The position numbers and the translations under genes were made by a program. Below, piece by piece: positions 36,591-45,402 of a DNA stretch of 64,000 bases. The DNA comes from Pelagimonas varians (GTDB lineage: Bacteria > Pseudomonadota > Alphaproteobacteria > Rhodobacterales > Rhodobacteraceae), in assembly GCF_003208435.1 (NCBI RefSeq), contig NZ_QKMF01000020.1, positions 1 to 64,000 on the forward strand. Reading direction: 5' to 3'. The number at the start of each line of letters is the position of its first letter. The first letter of the stretch is position 1. Below the pieces are notes generated by a model. That model saw only the letters and a list, made by a program, of their open reading frames with translations. It searched no databases and had not been told where the DNA came from.

Positions 36591-37472
36591 AAATGCCATA
36601 GATCCGGCTTGAAGATTTTAGGGCACCCTATACGTGACATCACCGGTCGGTCGTTTCCCGTAGTTTCTCGGGGTTGGCCTCTGTCTTGGGAACGCCCCGT
36701 TGGCGCGCCCGCAGCACAAAAGCTCGCGTTGTCAGCACTGCCGACATAAGACATCAACGATTTGGCCCACCAAGTTTTTTAGATGCCCGATACAAGCCAA
36801 TAGCGCAAAATCCTTCGCTGTGGCTCGGCAAGCAGACCCGCCATTCATACTGGCTGCCGCACGGACAAAGGGTCGAACACACAAACTGCCGTACGATTTG
36901 CGGACATTCAGCAAACAGACTTTTCAGTCAGCTTTTTGTTTCCCAGCGATCAGTCTTCGCCTTTTAGGTAAAAATGAAAACGCCATGTCGCAAGCCCAGT
37001 CGAAAGGCCGTGTTTCTTTTTGGGTGCAAGTGCGTTCAGGCGTCGAGGACCGCGACGATGACAAAAAGGAGCAGAAAGCCAGCCGCGGCCCATATGAAGG
37101 AACTTGACCATTTCGATGACAGATCAAGAAACAAATTCGCCGTTGAAGGAGCGCATAAATCTGGCTTGAAAGCTGTTTGGTCTCTAAAAACCAAAACCGG
37201 ACATGCCCATCATGCGAAAAATCATCATCGCCTGATAGTTAACGGCGAAACCCGATGCTGCGATTGCATTTCCGAACAGGCACATTTGGGTAATTTGTTT
37301 CACGGCGCTTTCAACACTTGAGACGCGTCTTCATCGCTAGCCGTCGATGACATTGATCAGTTTGCAAAGCTGGTGTCGGTTTCACTAGAGACTGGTGTTG
37401 AACGATCCCGCGCCCGGCCTTTGAAGCAGGGGGCTGATGTCTGGGCATGGAGGGAGGATTGGAGGACTTAGT
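36591..37472. other. 880-bp stretch without a convincing gene
   Basis: Only short overlapping frames. The longest (36974-37321, plus strand) is basic and His/Lys-rich and has no recognisable domain. The stretch adjoins an integrase pseudogene and is probably decayed mobile DNA. Confidence 0.4.
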
Positions 37473-38023
37473 ATGCCTAGCGTCCAACTTCCCGCAGTGA
37501 CCCTGAATCGTAAAGCCTGGAACAAGGGCCGGACCACCGGACAGAAACGACCGCTGTTTCCCAACTTGTGTGGGCTATCCGCACGCGTCTTGAAATTGCA
37601 GGTTATCTTTGTGACCTTGCGCTGTTCAACGTTACGGTGGACAGCGAGTTGCGAAGCGATGATCTCGTCACACTCGCCGTGACCGAATTGGTCAAAGAGG
37701 GACGCAGTCGCGAACGGGTTTCGGTGGTTCAGAGCAAAACCAAGCTTCCGGTTCAGTTTGAACTGACTGAAAACACAAGAGACACCGTCATTGCGTGGGG
37801 GGATCTCCAAAGATGATCGGCTGCCATTTTCATGTTCCCTAACAGCGTCCATGACCATGCGCATTTCGCGGCGCGCCAGTATGGTCGCCTTGTTCCAGAT
37901 TGGGTGACCTCGATCAGACTTGCCCCGATCAGCTATAGTAGCCATTCGCTGCGCCGGACCAAAGCTGCAGAAATCTACCGTAAGGCTGGCAACCTTCGCG
38001 CCGGGCGGCTTGATTTGCATTGA
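37473..38023 (+). pseudogene. Tyrosine-type site-specific recombinase/integrase, broken
   Basis: The reading begins at an ATG at 37473 (ribosome site ggaggactta) with AVTLNRKAWNKGR and TGQKRPLF, the start of a family of short tyrosine recombinases common in Rhodobacteraceae and rhizobia. A one-base frameshift lies near 37560; the next frame gives VWAIRTRLEIAG, LALFNVTVDSELRSDDLV and SRERVSVVQSKT. An in-frame TGA at 37814-37816 interrupts it, and the same frame continues with ARQYGRLVPDWVTSI and HSLRRTKAAEIYRKAGNLRA (the H-x-x-R box). After that the frame ends; the region that should hold the catalytic tyrosine (LLGHT...VRYLG) is missing. It is therefore inactive and marks past insertion of a mobile element. 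Confidence 0.87.
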
Positions 38024-38060
38024 CGTCACTGCCCCAAACCTTGTGCCCCGCCCGAAGCCC

Positions 38061-38081
38061 TCAATGCTCAATGCTCAATGC
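38061..38081. repeat. Triple 7-bp tandem repeat (TCAATGC)
   Basis: TCAATGC is present three times in a row at 38061-38067, 38068-38074 and 38075-38081, just past the end of the integrase remnant. Probably slippage or rearrangement debris in decayed DNA. Confidence 0.75.
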
Positions 38082-38135
38082 CAAAACCCATTGATCCAAG
38101 GCCCATGACAGGACCCATGACTGCGAGTTTCTTAA

Positions 38136-38993
38136 TTAGGTGATCTCTACCATTGAACGATCTGCGTGTTGGGCGAGGAAAGACGTGACGGTTTGGAGCA
38201 CCTTTGGGTCAGAAAAAAGAACCCCGTGTCCGGCATCGTATTCTTGGAATTCAGACCGTGGAAGCGCCTCGCTTAGCACGCGTTGCGCGTCTGGATGTGC
38301 CTGCCTGTCGTAGCGACCCGCGAGGATGAGGGAAGGTATCTGAATCTGCGCCACGCTGTTGGTACAATCATGGTCGCGCCGTGCATCAAGCAGACGCGCA
38401 TAGCCGCCGTTTGCAATTGATGGCGTAGCAAACTGAACCTCAAAGGCCAGTCGCGCCGCAAGTTTTTCGCCGAAAGCGGCCGGGTCTTCTTCGGCTAAGG
38501 AGGCGTTTCTGTTGTCTTGCAGTTTCAGTGATGCGGTGGCGGCCTCTTCGCGTGACAAGGTCAAGAATTCCGAAATGTCGTGAGAGTGATGATCCGGTCC
38601 GCCTGCGGTGGCCGATGCAATTGTAAGGCTCTTGACACGCTCGGGTGCAACCGTTGCCAAATGGAGGGCCGTCATACCACCAAAGCTTTCGCCAATGACA
38701 TGTGCATCAGGCCAGTTCAGCGCATCAAGACAGCTAATTGCATCCTGTGCGTAGTCCAACATGTCCCAGTCACCCGTTGGCTGTTCCGTGCACCCGATTC
38801 CGCGGGGTTCATAAGTGGCGAAGTCGAACTCTTGGACAAGCGGGGTTGCCAGAAAGGCCCGTTTGAGCCGTAAATCAAAATTGGACCCGCCTAGAAACAG
38901 GACACGGGGCAGATTGCCACTATGGGAATTGCGCAAGTGATAAAGACCCAGCCGCTCAGTGGTGAGCATCGATTCAAAGATCCCGCCGCTCAT
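38136..38993 (-). CDS. Alpha/beta hydrolase
   Basis: A 285-residue alpha/beta hydrolase. The nucleophile is S103 in GESFGG, the acid D229 in GRYDRQ and the base H256 in DAGHG. The oxyanion region LGGSNFD is near 34-40. The ATG at 38993 overlaps the TSUP stop codon (TGATG), so it belongs to the TctCBA operon; the open frame extending upstream lies inside the TSUP gene. It could hydrolyse an ester, lactone or enol-lactone of the compound imported by the TctCBA system. Substrate unknown. Confidence 0.87.
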   Translation of the reverse strand: MSGGIFESMLTTERLGLYHLRNSHSGNLPRVLFLGGSNFDLRLKRAFLATPLVQEFDFATYEPRGIGCTEQPTGDWDMLDYAQDAISCLDALNWPDAHVIGESFGGMTALHLATVAPERVKSLTIASATAGGPDHHSHDISEFLTLSREEAATASLKLQDNRNASLAEEDPAAFGEKLAARLAFEVQFATPSIANGGYARLLDARRDHDCTNSVAQIQIPSLILAGRYDRQAHPDAQRVLSEALPRSEFQEYDAGHGVLFSDPKVLQTVTSFLAQHADRSMVEIT

Positions 38994-39817
38994 CAAAATA
39001 CACCGGACAACATACGCAGGCCACTGATGCCCAGAAAAATCGCGAAGGCGATCCGCAACCCGCGGGCATTCAAACAGTGCCCAATTTTCACACCAAAAGG
39101 TGCGCACACGAAGGTCGCGCATGAAATGATGATCGCTGCCGGTATATTGATATAGCCGACAGACATTGGCAGCAGGCCGGGAATATCTTGGCCCGCCAAG
39201 GCGTAGCCGACAATTCCGGGGATGGCGATGATCAAACCGAACAAGGACGCTGTGCCAACGGCCCGATGCACCGGAAAAGACAGCAAAGTCATGGTCGGCA
39301 CTGAAAGAGTACCACCGCCAATTCCCATCATTGCAGAAAACATCCCAATCGGTCCGGCAATAGCGGCCCGCGCGGCCAAGGATTCGGGCGGAGCCTCTGC
39401 CAGGGTGAAGGGTTTGGGGTTCAACATGTTTATCACCACAATGATTGCAATCACACCGAAGACAGCGGCAAGTGCGGATGAGTCGATGCTGGCTGCAAGA
39501 ACCCCTCCAATCAAAGCCCCCGCAGTCATGAACGGTGCCCAGCTTTTGAACATGCTCAGATCAATCGACCCTTTTTTGTGGTGTGCCCGCGCGGACGAGA
39601 TCGAGGTGGGAATAATGGTCAGTAGGGACGTTGCGACCGCAAAGTGAACCGCGACATCCGGCGCAACATTCAACAATCCAATTCCGGTCAGCCAGAACAA
39701 GACTGGCACGATGACAATACCACCGCCAACTCCAAGCAATCCGGCAAGCGTGCCTGCAACTGCTCCCACGAACAAGAGGATCGGAGTGATCAATAGCCAG
39801 TTGGTTGGTTCGATCAT
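38993..39817 (-). CDS. TSUP-family (TauE/SafE) sulfite/sulfonate permease
   Basis: A 274-residue membrane protein with about eight hydrophobic segments and the two TSUP repeats (GTLAGLLGVGGGIVIVPVLF near residue 22 and GMFSAMMGIGGGTLSVPTM near 157). Members export sulfite or sulfoacetate or move other organic anions. The start overlaps the tctA stop by four bases (ATGA), and the stop overlaps the hydrolase start by one base. It is unusual to find TSUP in a TctCBA operon; it may export an anionic by-product. Confidence 0.9.
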   Translation of the reverse strand: MIEPTNWLLITPILLFVGAVAGTLAGLLGVGGGIVIVPVLFWLTGIGLLNVAPDVAVHFAVATSLLTIIPTSISSARAHHKKGSIDLSMFKSWAPFMTAGALIGGVLAASIDSSALAAVFGVIAIIVVINMLNPKPFTLAEAPPESLAARAAIAGPIGMFSAMMGIGGGTLSVPTMTLLSFPVHRAVGTASLFGLIIAIPGIVGYALAGQDIPGLLPMSVGYINIPAAIIISCATFVCAPFGVKIGHCLNARGLRIAFAIFLGISGLRMLSGVF

Positions 39818-41301
39818 GCTGTGCCTCTTTTCTGCAAACTACGCACGACGGGCAACAGCAAGGCCGCAACAGCCGTAATGCCCAATACCAGTGCAATCGG
39901 ATGACCCGTGAAGAACGCCAAAAAGTTCCCATCAGTCAGGATCAGCCCTTGGCGCAGAGTTAGCTCAAGCGTTGGGCCCAACACCATGCCGATCACCAGC
40001 GGTGCCATAGGAAATCCCTGACGGCGTAAAAGAAAACCAATGAAACCCGCGCCGCCCATGACCAGCAGGTCAAATACGTTGCCGCGCACAAAATAGATAC
40101 CAACCGCACAAAGGATGACGATGGCCGTCATCATAAACGCCTCTCGCACGCGCAAAATCGGGGCCGCAACGCGAGAGAGCAACATGCCAAGCGGCAATAG
40201 CAGGAGGTTGATAACGAAGAACCCCGAAAAGATCGTCGCGATAAGCACCGGGTTGTCTTCGACCAATTTCGGGCCGGGCGTGATGCCATGTAGCGTAAGT
40301 GTCGCCAGCATCACGGCAGTAATCGCATCACCAGGAATACCCAAGGCCATTGTGGGCACCAAAGCCCCCCCCGTCACGGCGTTGTTTGCCGCCTCGGATG
40401 CAACAATGCCGTCTGGTTCGCCTTTGCCGAAACCGTCACCGTTGGGGGATGACCTGCGCCCTTCTGCATAAGAAACAAAAGCCGCTGTCGCAGCGCCCGT
40501 TCCCGGCAGCACCCCAATCACGTTGCCGATGGCCACGGATTTCGCGAGGTTCTTGAAGCGACCTTTCCACATGCTCAGGCTTGGCAAGACGATACCGTTG
40601 AAGCTTACCAACTCGGAAACCGTAGATTGCTTGGTGCTTGCCCGCATAAACACTTCAGAAAGCGCAAAGACACCAATGACGACGGCCAGCAAATTAAATC
40701 CGGCAAACAACTGCCAATTTCCAAAGGTAAAACGCATTTCGCCAAGGATAGGATCACCGCCAACGGTGGATAGAAAAATACCGATCATCCCGGCCATCAA
40801 GCCTTTTACGACCGACCCGGTCGACACAGAAACGATACAGGTCATGCCAAGAAGAATGAGCGCGAATGTCTCAATCGGGCCAAACTCTAGCGCGAAAGCA
40901 GCCAGCTGCGGGGCTGCAAATATCAAGACAACTGCCGAAACCAACCCGCCAATCACAGAGGCGACGGTTGCCCAACCAAGAGCCAGTCCAGCCTCTCCGC
41001 GTTGCGCCATGGGATAGCCGTCGAGACATGTCGCAGCCGATTGAGGTGTGCCCGGTGTGTTGATCAGGATGGCGGCAATAGAACCGCCGTAAACGGAACC
41101 GGCATAAACGGCCAGCAGCAAGATAATCGCCGGGGCTTGCGACATAGTGAGAGTGAAGGGCAGCACAATCGCCACGGCGACTGTCGACCCGATCCCCGGC
41201 ATTGCGCCAAGAATAATCCCAAGGATGGTGCCGACCACAAGAACGAGAAGTCCTTCGAGGCTCAACAGAATGGCAACGGCTTCAGGCAAAGAAGAGAGCA
41301 T
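39814..41301 (-). CDS. tctA: Tripartite tricarboxylate transporter, large permease TctA
   Basis: A 495-residue polytopic protein of the TctA family. The repeat signatures GAMPGIGSTVAVAIVLP (near residue 33) and GVLPGTGAATAAFVSY (near 264) and the segment ALGIPGDAITAVMLATL are conserved. The ATG at 41301 is chosen; the frame extends 33 codons upstream into tctB. It lies 7 bp after tctB. It moves a carboxylate captured by TctC. Confidence 0.93.
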   Translation of the reverse strand: MLSSLPEAVAILLSLEGLLVLVVGTILGIILGAMPGIGSTVAVAIVLPFTLTMSQAPAIILLLAVYAGSVYGGSIAAILINTPGTPQSAATCLDGYPMAQRGEAGLALGWATVASVIGGLVSAVVLIFAAPQLAAFALEFGPIETFALILLGMTCIVSVSTGSVVKGLMAGMIGIFLSTVGGDPILGEMRFTFGNWQLFAGFNLLAVVIGVFALSEVFMRASTKQSTVSELVSFNGIVLPSLSMWKGRFKNLAKSVAIGNVIGVLPGTGAATAAFVSYAEGRRSSPNGDGFGKGEPDGIVASEAANNAVTGGALVPTMALGIPGDAITAVMLATLTLHGITPGPKLVEDNPVLIATIFSGFFVINLLLLPLGMLLSRVAAPILRVREAFMMTAIVILCAVGIYFVRGNVFDLLVMGGAGFIGFLLRRQGFPMAPLVIGMVLGPTLELTLRQGLILTDGNFLAFFTGHPIALVLGITAVAALLLPVVRSLQKRGTA

Positions 41302-41308
41302 AGCGGCC

Positions 41309-41767
41309 TCAGAAAAAATAGGAAAAACGGGATGTTGGCAAAGGCATGCCCAATGTGTGATTGAACAGCAGGACGAGAGAGCCCGGAACAAGCACCGCAA
41401 AAAGGAGCACCAAGATCGGATTGCGGATGCCGAAAGCCAAAAGACTGATCACAGCAAATCCAACCGATGGGATAAAGAACCCTTCAGAACCAATAAGGTT
41501 GGTATATATCAAAGCAGCGACCAAAACGATTCCGATACGCGGCCAACTCGCAATCTGACGTGTTTTTTCATCTGATTTGAACGATTGGATCAGAGAAATC
41601 ACGCCCAAACCGATCCACAAAACAAGAATTATCCTAGGAAAAAACATCGGCGATTGTGCAAGATCCGAGGAAGAGAAACTTTGACCAAACGTCGACGCGA
41701 AAAGAGCGACCGCAACAATAAGAAGTCCCACTTGCACCAGAATGCGTTCGCTCACGAAGCGCTGCAT
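41309..41767 (-). CDS. tctB: Tripartite tricarboxylate transporter, small permease TctB
   Basis: A 152-residue protein with four transmembrane helices (near 10-28, 40-60, 76-94 and 102-142), in the usual place between tctC and tctA. The ATG at 41767 is preceded by aaaggaac. Together with TctA it forms the membrane part of the transporter. Confidence 0.88.
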   Translation of the reverse strand: MQRFVSERILVQVGLLIVAVALFASTFGQSFSSSDLAQSPMFFPRIILVLWIGLGVISLIQSFKSDEKTRQIASWPRIGIVLVAALIYTNLIGSEGFFIPSVGFAVISLLAFGIRNPILVLLFAVLVPGSLVLLFNHTLGMPLPTSRFSYFF

Positions 41768-41798
41768 GATTTGTTCCTTTAATCAGAAGAATGAAGGT

Positions 41799-41825
41799 GC
41801 ACCTGCGGATCAATCCCGCAGGTGC
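41799..41825 (-). promoter_or_regulatory. Hairpin between tctC and tctB
   Basis: Exact 10-bp inverted repeat: GCACCTGCGG (41799-41808) and CCGCAGGTGC (41816-41825) with a 7-nt loop, 10 bp past the tctC stop codon. Without a clear T run it is more likely an mRNA-stability or partial-termination element that sets a higher level of the binding protein. Confidence 0.65.
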
Positions 41826-41835
41826 GATTGGCGAA

Positions 41836-42786
41836 TTACAGACCTGCAGCTTCAATCAAAGCCGCGTTCGCGTCGTATTGCGCGCGGTAGAAGTCATTAA
41901 ACTCTTCCGCTCCACGATAGTTAACCACAGTACCCGAGTTTGCAGCAAACTCTTGGAAACCTTCGGATACAACGGCGGCTGCACAAGCTGCTTCGAGCTT
42001 TGCAGTCACCTCCGGCTCCAAACCTGCTGGTGCAAAGAGACCGCCCCAAAGGTACAGCTCGTTCAGAGGCGCTTCGATTCCGACTTCTGTTGCCGTTGGA
42101 ACATTTGGAAAGTTCTCGACACGCGCATCATTGAACACCACCAACGGGCGGAAATCACCACGTTCAACTAGTAACTCCGTATCGCCGAAGAACTGGATGT
42201 TGCCTGCTGTCAGTTCCTTGATGGCTGGGCCGGACCCCTGGAATGGCAGGTGTTTCATGTCATCAATAATGCCAAGACCTGCAAAGGCCGACACCATCGT
42301 CAAATGCGTGATCGCGCCCGGACCGGATGACCCATAGACCAGCTCGCCGGGGGCTGCCTTCACCGCAGCGACCACATCGTCCATGTTTTGATAGGGGCTA
42401 TCACCAGATACAAAAAGCATCGTCGGAGACGCCGCGATCGAACAGATCGGCGTCCAGCTGTCGATGCCGTAAGGCACATTCTTGATTTGTGGCTGAATGG
42501 TCGAGACGGTCACCGACATATAGGCCAACTGATAGCCATCAGGGCGCTGAGCCTGCAAAGCAGAAGCCGCGACCGTACCGGACCCGCCTGCCATGTTGGA
42601 CACATAAGCGTCAGAGCCGATGGCTTCGGCGAAATGCGGTGCCAAACCGCGCAACAAAAGATCTGTGCCCCCGCCGGCATTGAACGGCGCGATCAGGTTG
42701 ATTGGACGCTCAGGAAAGCCCTCAGCAGAGACGCTGCTTGCCGCAACGACTGCAGCAGCCGCCGCAATAGAAAAAATCTTAAGCAT
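41836..42786 (-). CDS. tctC: Tripartite tricarboxylate transporter, solute-binding protein TctC
   Basis: A 316-residue periplasmic protein with a signal peptide (MLKIFSIAAAAAVVAASSVSA) and the TctC/Bug signature FPERPINLIAPFNAGGGTDLLLR. The ATG at 42786 is preceded by gggaggaaa. The gene starts close to three LacI-type operators and is divergent from the lacI gene. The ligand is a carboxylate of unknown identity; Bug proteins bind a wide range, including aromatic acids. Confidence 0.93.
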   Translation of the reverse strand: MLKIFSIAAAAAVVAASSVSAEGFPERPINLIAPFNAGGGTDLLLRGLAPHFAEAIGSDAYVSNMAGGSGTVAASALQAQRPDGYQLAYMSVTVSTIQPQIKNVPYGIDSWTPICSIAASPTMLFVSGDSPYQNMDDVVAAVKAAPGELVYGSSGPGAITHLTMVSAFAGLGIIDDMKHLPFQGSGPAIKELTAGNIQFFGDTELLVERGDFRPLVVFNDARVENFPNVPTATEVGIEAPLNELYLWGGLFAPAGLEPEVTAKLEAACAAAVVSEGFQEFAANSGTVVNYRGAEEFNDFYRAQYDANAALIEAAGL

Positions 42787-42814
42787 CTTAGTTTTCCTCC
42801 CATAGAAAATCATC

Positions 42815-42872
42815 TTGGTAACGTTGTCATGCAATTGACAACGTTGTCAATCAATAATGATAGCGTTGTCAA
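42815..42872. promoter_or_regulatory. Three tandem LacI-type operators
   Basis: A perfect 16-bp palindrome TTGACAACGTTGTCAA (42835-42850) is flanked by two imperfect copies: TTGGTAACGTTGTCAT (42815-42830) and ATGATAGCGTTGTCAA (42857-42872). The CG centres are 20 and 22 bp apart, about two helical turns each. A central CG with symmetrical arms is the rule for LacI/GalR operators. They lie between tctC and the lacI gene, so the regulator probably represses both. Confidence 0.88.
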
Positions 42873-42900
42873 TTGCCCGCGCATGATCTACAATCTCTCC

Positions 42901-43923
42901 ATGACTAACGGTTCCAATCTGCGCTTCCACAAGCCTGCACGCGCTACTCTGAAAGACGTCGCCAACTTGGCGGGTGTGTCTGAAATATCTGTTTCGCGGG
43001 TGATGCGTGACGCGCCTAACATCTCGGCATCATTGCGCGAAAAGGTCATGACAGCTGCGAATGCTTTGAGCTACACGCCGAACCGTCTTGCGGGCGCTCT
43101 AAAGAGCCAGACCAGCAATCAAGTTGCGGTAGTTCTTCCCTCGATGAGTAACATTGTCTTTTCATCAGTGCTGGATGGTATTGAGTCAGTCTTAAGTAAA
43201 CATGGTCTGCACGCGGTCCTTGGTGTGAGCGAATACGATTCGCAACGAGAGCTTGAAGTCGTTCGGGAACTGCTGGCTTGGTCGCCAATGGGGATCATTC
43301 TGACCGGCCTGCACCAAGATCCGGCTGTCGCCGGAATGATCGGTCAGCTGGACATCCCAGTTGTCCAGATCATGGACATTGATGGCTCACCTATCGGCTC
43401 GGCCGTTGGCATCTCTCAAAATGAAGCTGCAAGTGCAGCGGCAGATTACTTGTACGCGAAAGGCTATCGCAACATCGGGTACGTCGGTGCGTGGCGTGAG
43501 AAGCCTGACAGATCTCGTGCGCGCAGACTGACTTTCGAAAAGCGGTTAGCGGCGCTCGGCTCACCACTGATCGGGTCATACATATCTGATGATCGATCTT
43601 CGGCCAGCGTAGGGTCATCTGCGACGGCGAAACTGATCGAAATGCATCCCGAACTGGATTGCATTTTCTACGCAAATGATGATCTCGCGCTGGGTGGCCT
43701 GTTTTATGCCATGCGATCGGGGATCGACGTGCCCACCGAATTGGGAGTGATGGGGTTCAATGGTATCGACATCGGCAAGGCTACGCCTCTGTTGCTATCA
43801 GGGGTGGAAACACCGCGCTACGAGATGGGGCAAGAGGCCGCGCGCCTGCTGTTGTCGTCGAAATTCGAAGGGCCGCAAGTCAAAGATTTGTCTTTCAAAA
43901 TCATCGATGGCGAAACGACCTGA
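42901..43923 (+). CDS. LacI-family transcriptional repressor of the Tct operon
   Basis: A 340-residue LacI/GalR-family protein: the N-terminal helix-turn-helix and hinge (ATLKDVANLAGVSEISVSRVMRD, with LSYTPNRLAGAL in the hinge helix) and a periplasmic-binding-like effector domain (from about residue 68; YANDDLALGGLFYAMRSG is the usual 'DxxA' segment). The ATG at 42901 puts the helix-turn-helix in the usual place near residue 14; an ATG six codons upstream is also possible. It is divergent from tctC and is expected to bind the three operators at 42815-42872. Confidence 0.92.
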   Translation: MTNGSNLRFHKPARATLKDVANLAGVSEISVSRVMRDAPNISASLREKVMTAANALSYTPNRLAGALKSQTSNQVAVVLPSMSNIVFSSVLDGIESVLSKHGLHAVLGVSEYDSQRELEVVRELLAWSPMGIILTGLHQDPAVAGMIGQLDIPVVQIMDIDGSPIGSAVGISQNEAASAAADYLYAKGYRNIGYVGAWREKPDRSRARRLTFEKRLAALGSPLIGSYISDDRSSASVGSSATAKLIEMHPELDCIFYANDDLALGGLFYAMRSGIDVPTELGVMGFNGIDIGKATPLLLSGVETPRYEMGQEAARLLLSSKFEGPQVKDLSFKIIDGETT

Positions 43924-45402
43924 CCTTGCTTTTGATGCCGCACACCAGGGCGGAAAATTGATCTGGATCTGCAACATTTTGCCGATTGTGTTGCATTCAA
44001 CATCTTGATGTTAGCTGTTTGAACGGTGAGGGAAAGCTTGCGTTTGTGTAGCAAGGGTCGGCGATCCATGGTTGTTCATCATCTCCTTCGCAGCCGCGAA
44101 GCCCGCACAGCAACCAGTTCATGAGCGGCACCAAAGTCTCGCATCCGTTTCGACCGAGCATGTTGCGTTGAAAAACTGGTTTCAAGCCCATCAAATCCGA
44201 CAACAATGAACGGCCTACTTCAGTGAACAGACTGCAACGCGGCAAAAATTCTGCTGCTGGTACGAAGACATGCTTCGCAAGCAAAGGCCGCATTCGCAAA
44301 AGCCGCTGCGGCGCTCAGCCGTCCTCCACCCGAACTTTCGTTGCCCAGCCCATCAATGTCCGGTTTTCTCACAGTGTTGCAGCGCGCCTGTGTTGATGCC
44401 TCAGGATGACGGTCTCCTATGACAACTCCGCTATCTGCGTATTGCTGTTTTTTTGGCGTGTGCAGCCAGATGGTTGGCTTAGGGACAGCTACTGTGGAAC
44501 CCTTCGAACACTTTCTGGTTGATCTGCCAATATCTTGTGTAGATGGCACTTGCGTAGCAGGATATTTTGATCAGATTTGTGCATTAGTCAGAAGTAGTCA
44601 TGTGTTCCCATTGCCGGCAGGCGATTTGCATAACAAATCTGTCAAGAGCGGCCTGCTTGAGCGGTTTTGACCGCTGACCCTCCCTCTCGGGCTGTGTGGG
44701 GCGTGTCAGGCTCGTTTCGGGTCACACCTGAACCAGTCGGCTTGATGCCGCTCCTTTGCTGGCCAAGCGCTGCGGATGCCCAGTCAGCCGATATATCTGC
44801 ATCCGAATATCACAGCCCCTGTAATGGAATACAAACGGTTCCAAATGCGTAAGAACGTGAGGCTTTGATCGAGGGCAAGTCATTAGTTGAGCATGCCAAG
44901 TAACACCCAAGGCTGGCGGCGATCCGCTTGCACCCGATTACAACAATGGATATCAAATTGCCAAAATCAACAGCAACCATCACCCACTGTTTGTGCATTC
45001 GTTTGCGTGTTAGGGCGGCGACCCGAGCACCAAATACAAACTTGTGAATATACCGTATGCCAACCTTGCCGCCCCGTGCTTACCCCGTTGTTACCAATGA
45101 AATATTTGCTTTACCAAGTGACCACAAAAGGATCGCTCATAAGGTTATTGAGGTGCTGTCTATTGGTGATCGGCTCGCACACAGACCAGAAACGTTTCAT
45201 CGATAAACAGCGCAGCGCTGGGGCGACTGCCTGCCTGACTCATTAAGCATGAAGTCTACCTGTGGACGGGCGCTCGCATCCTTTTTTTTCGCGACGAAGA
45301 GGGTGGGTTTGCAAACCAATGCGCCCTACAGCCCAATAAGGGGGTCATCCGGTGCCGCGCCAATCCAGACCGGCGGTAAGGTCGGTCTTTTGCGATATCG
45401 CT
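43924..45402. other. 1.48-kb stretch without a convincing gene
   Basis: A large gap in otherwise dense DNA. Frames at 44220-44549 and 43997-44299 (minus) and 44419-44670 (plus) overlap each other and have no recognisable domain or ribosome site. Base composition is patchy and less GC-rich than the flanking operons. It may be a decayed insertion or gene; nothing specific is recognised. Confidence 0.4.

Noticed and set aside
43997-44670. Overlapping short frames in the gap after lacI as a possible transposase or orphan gene
   Set aside because: No ribosome site, no domain and no inverted terminal repeats were seen.
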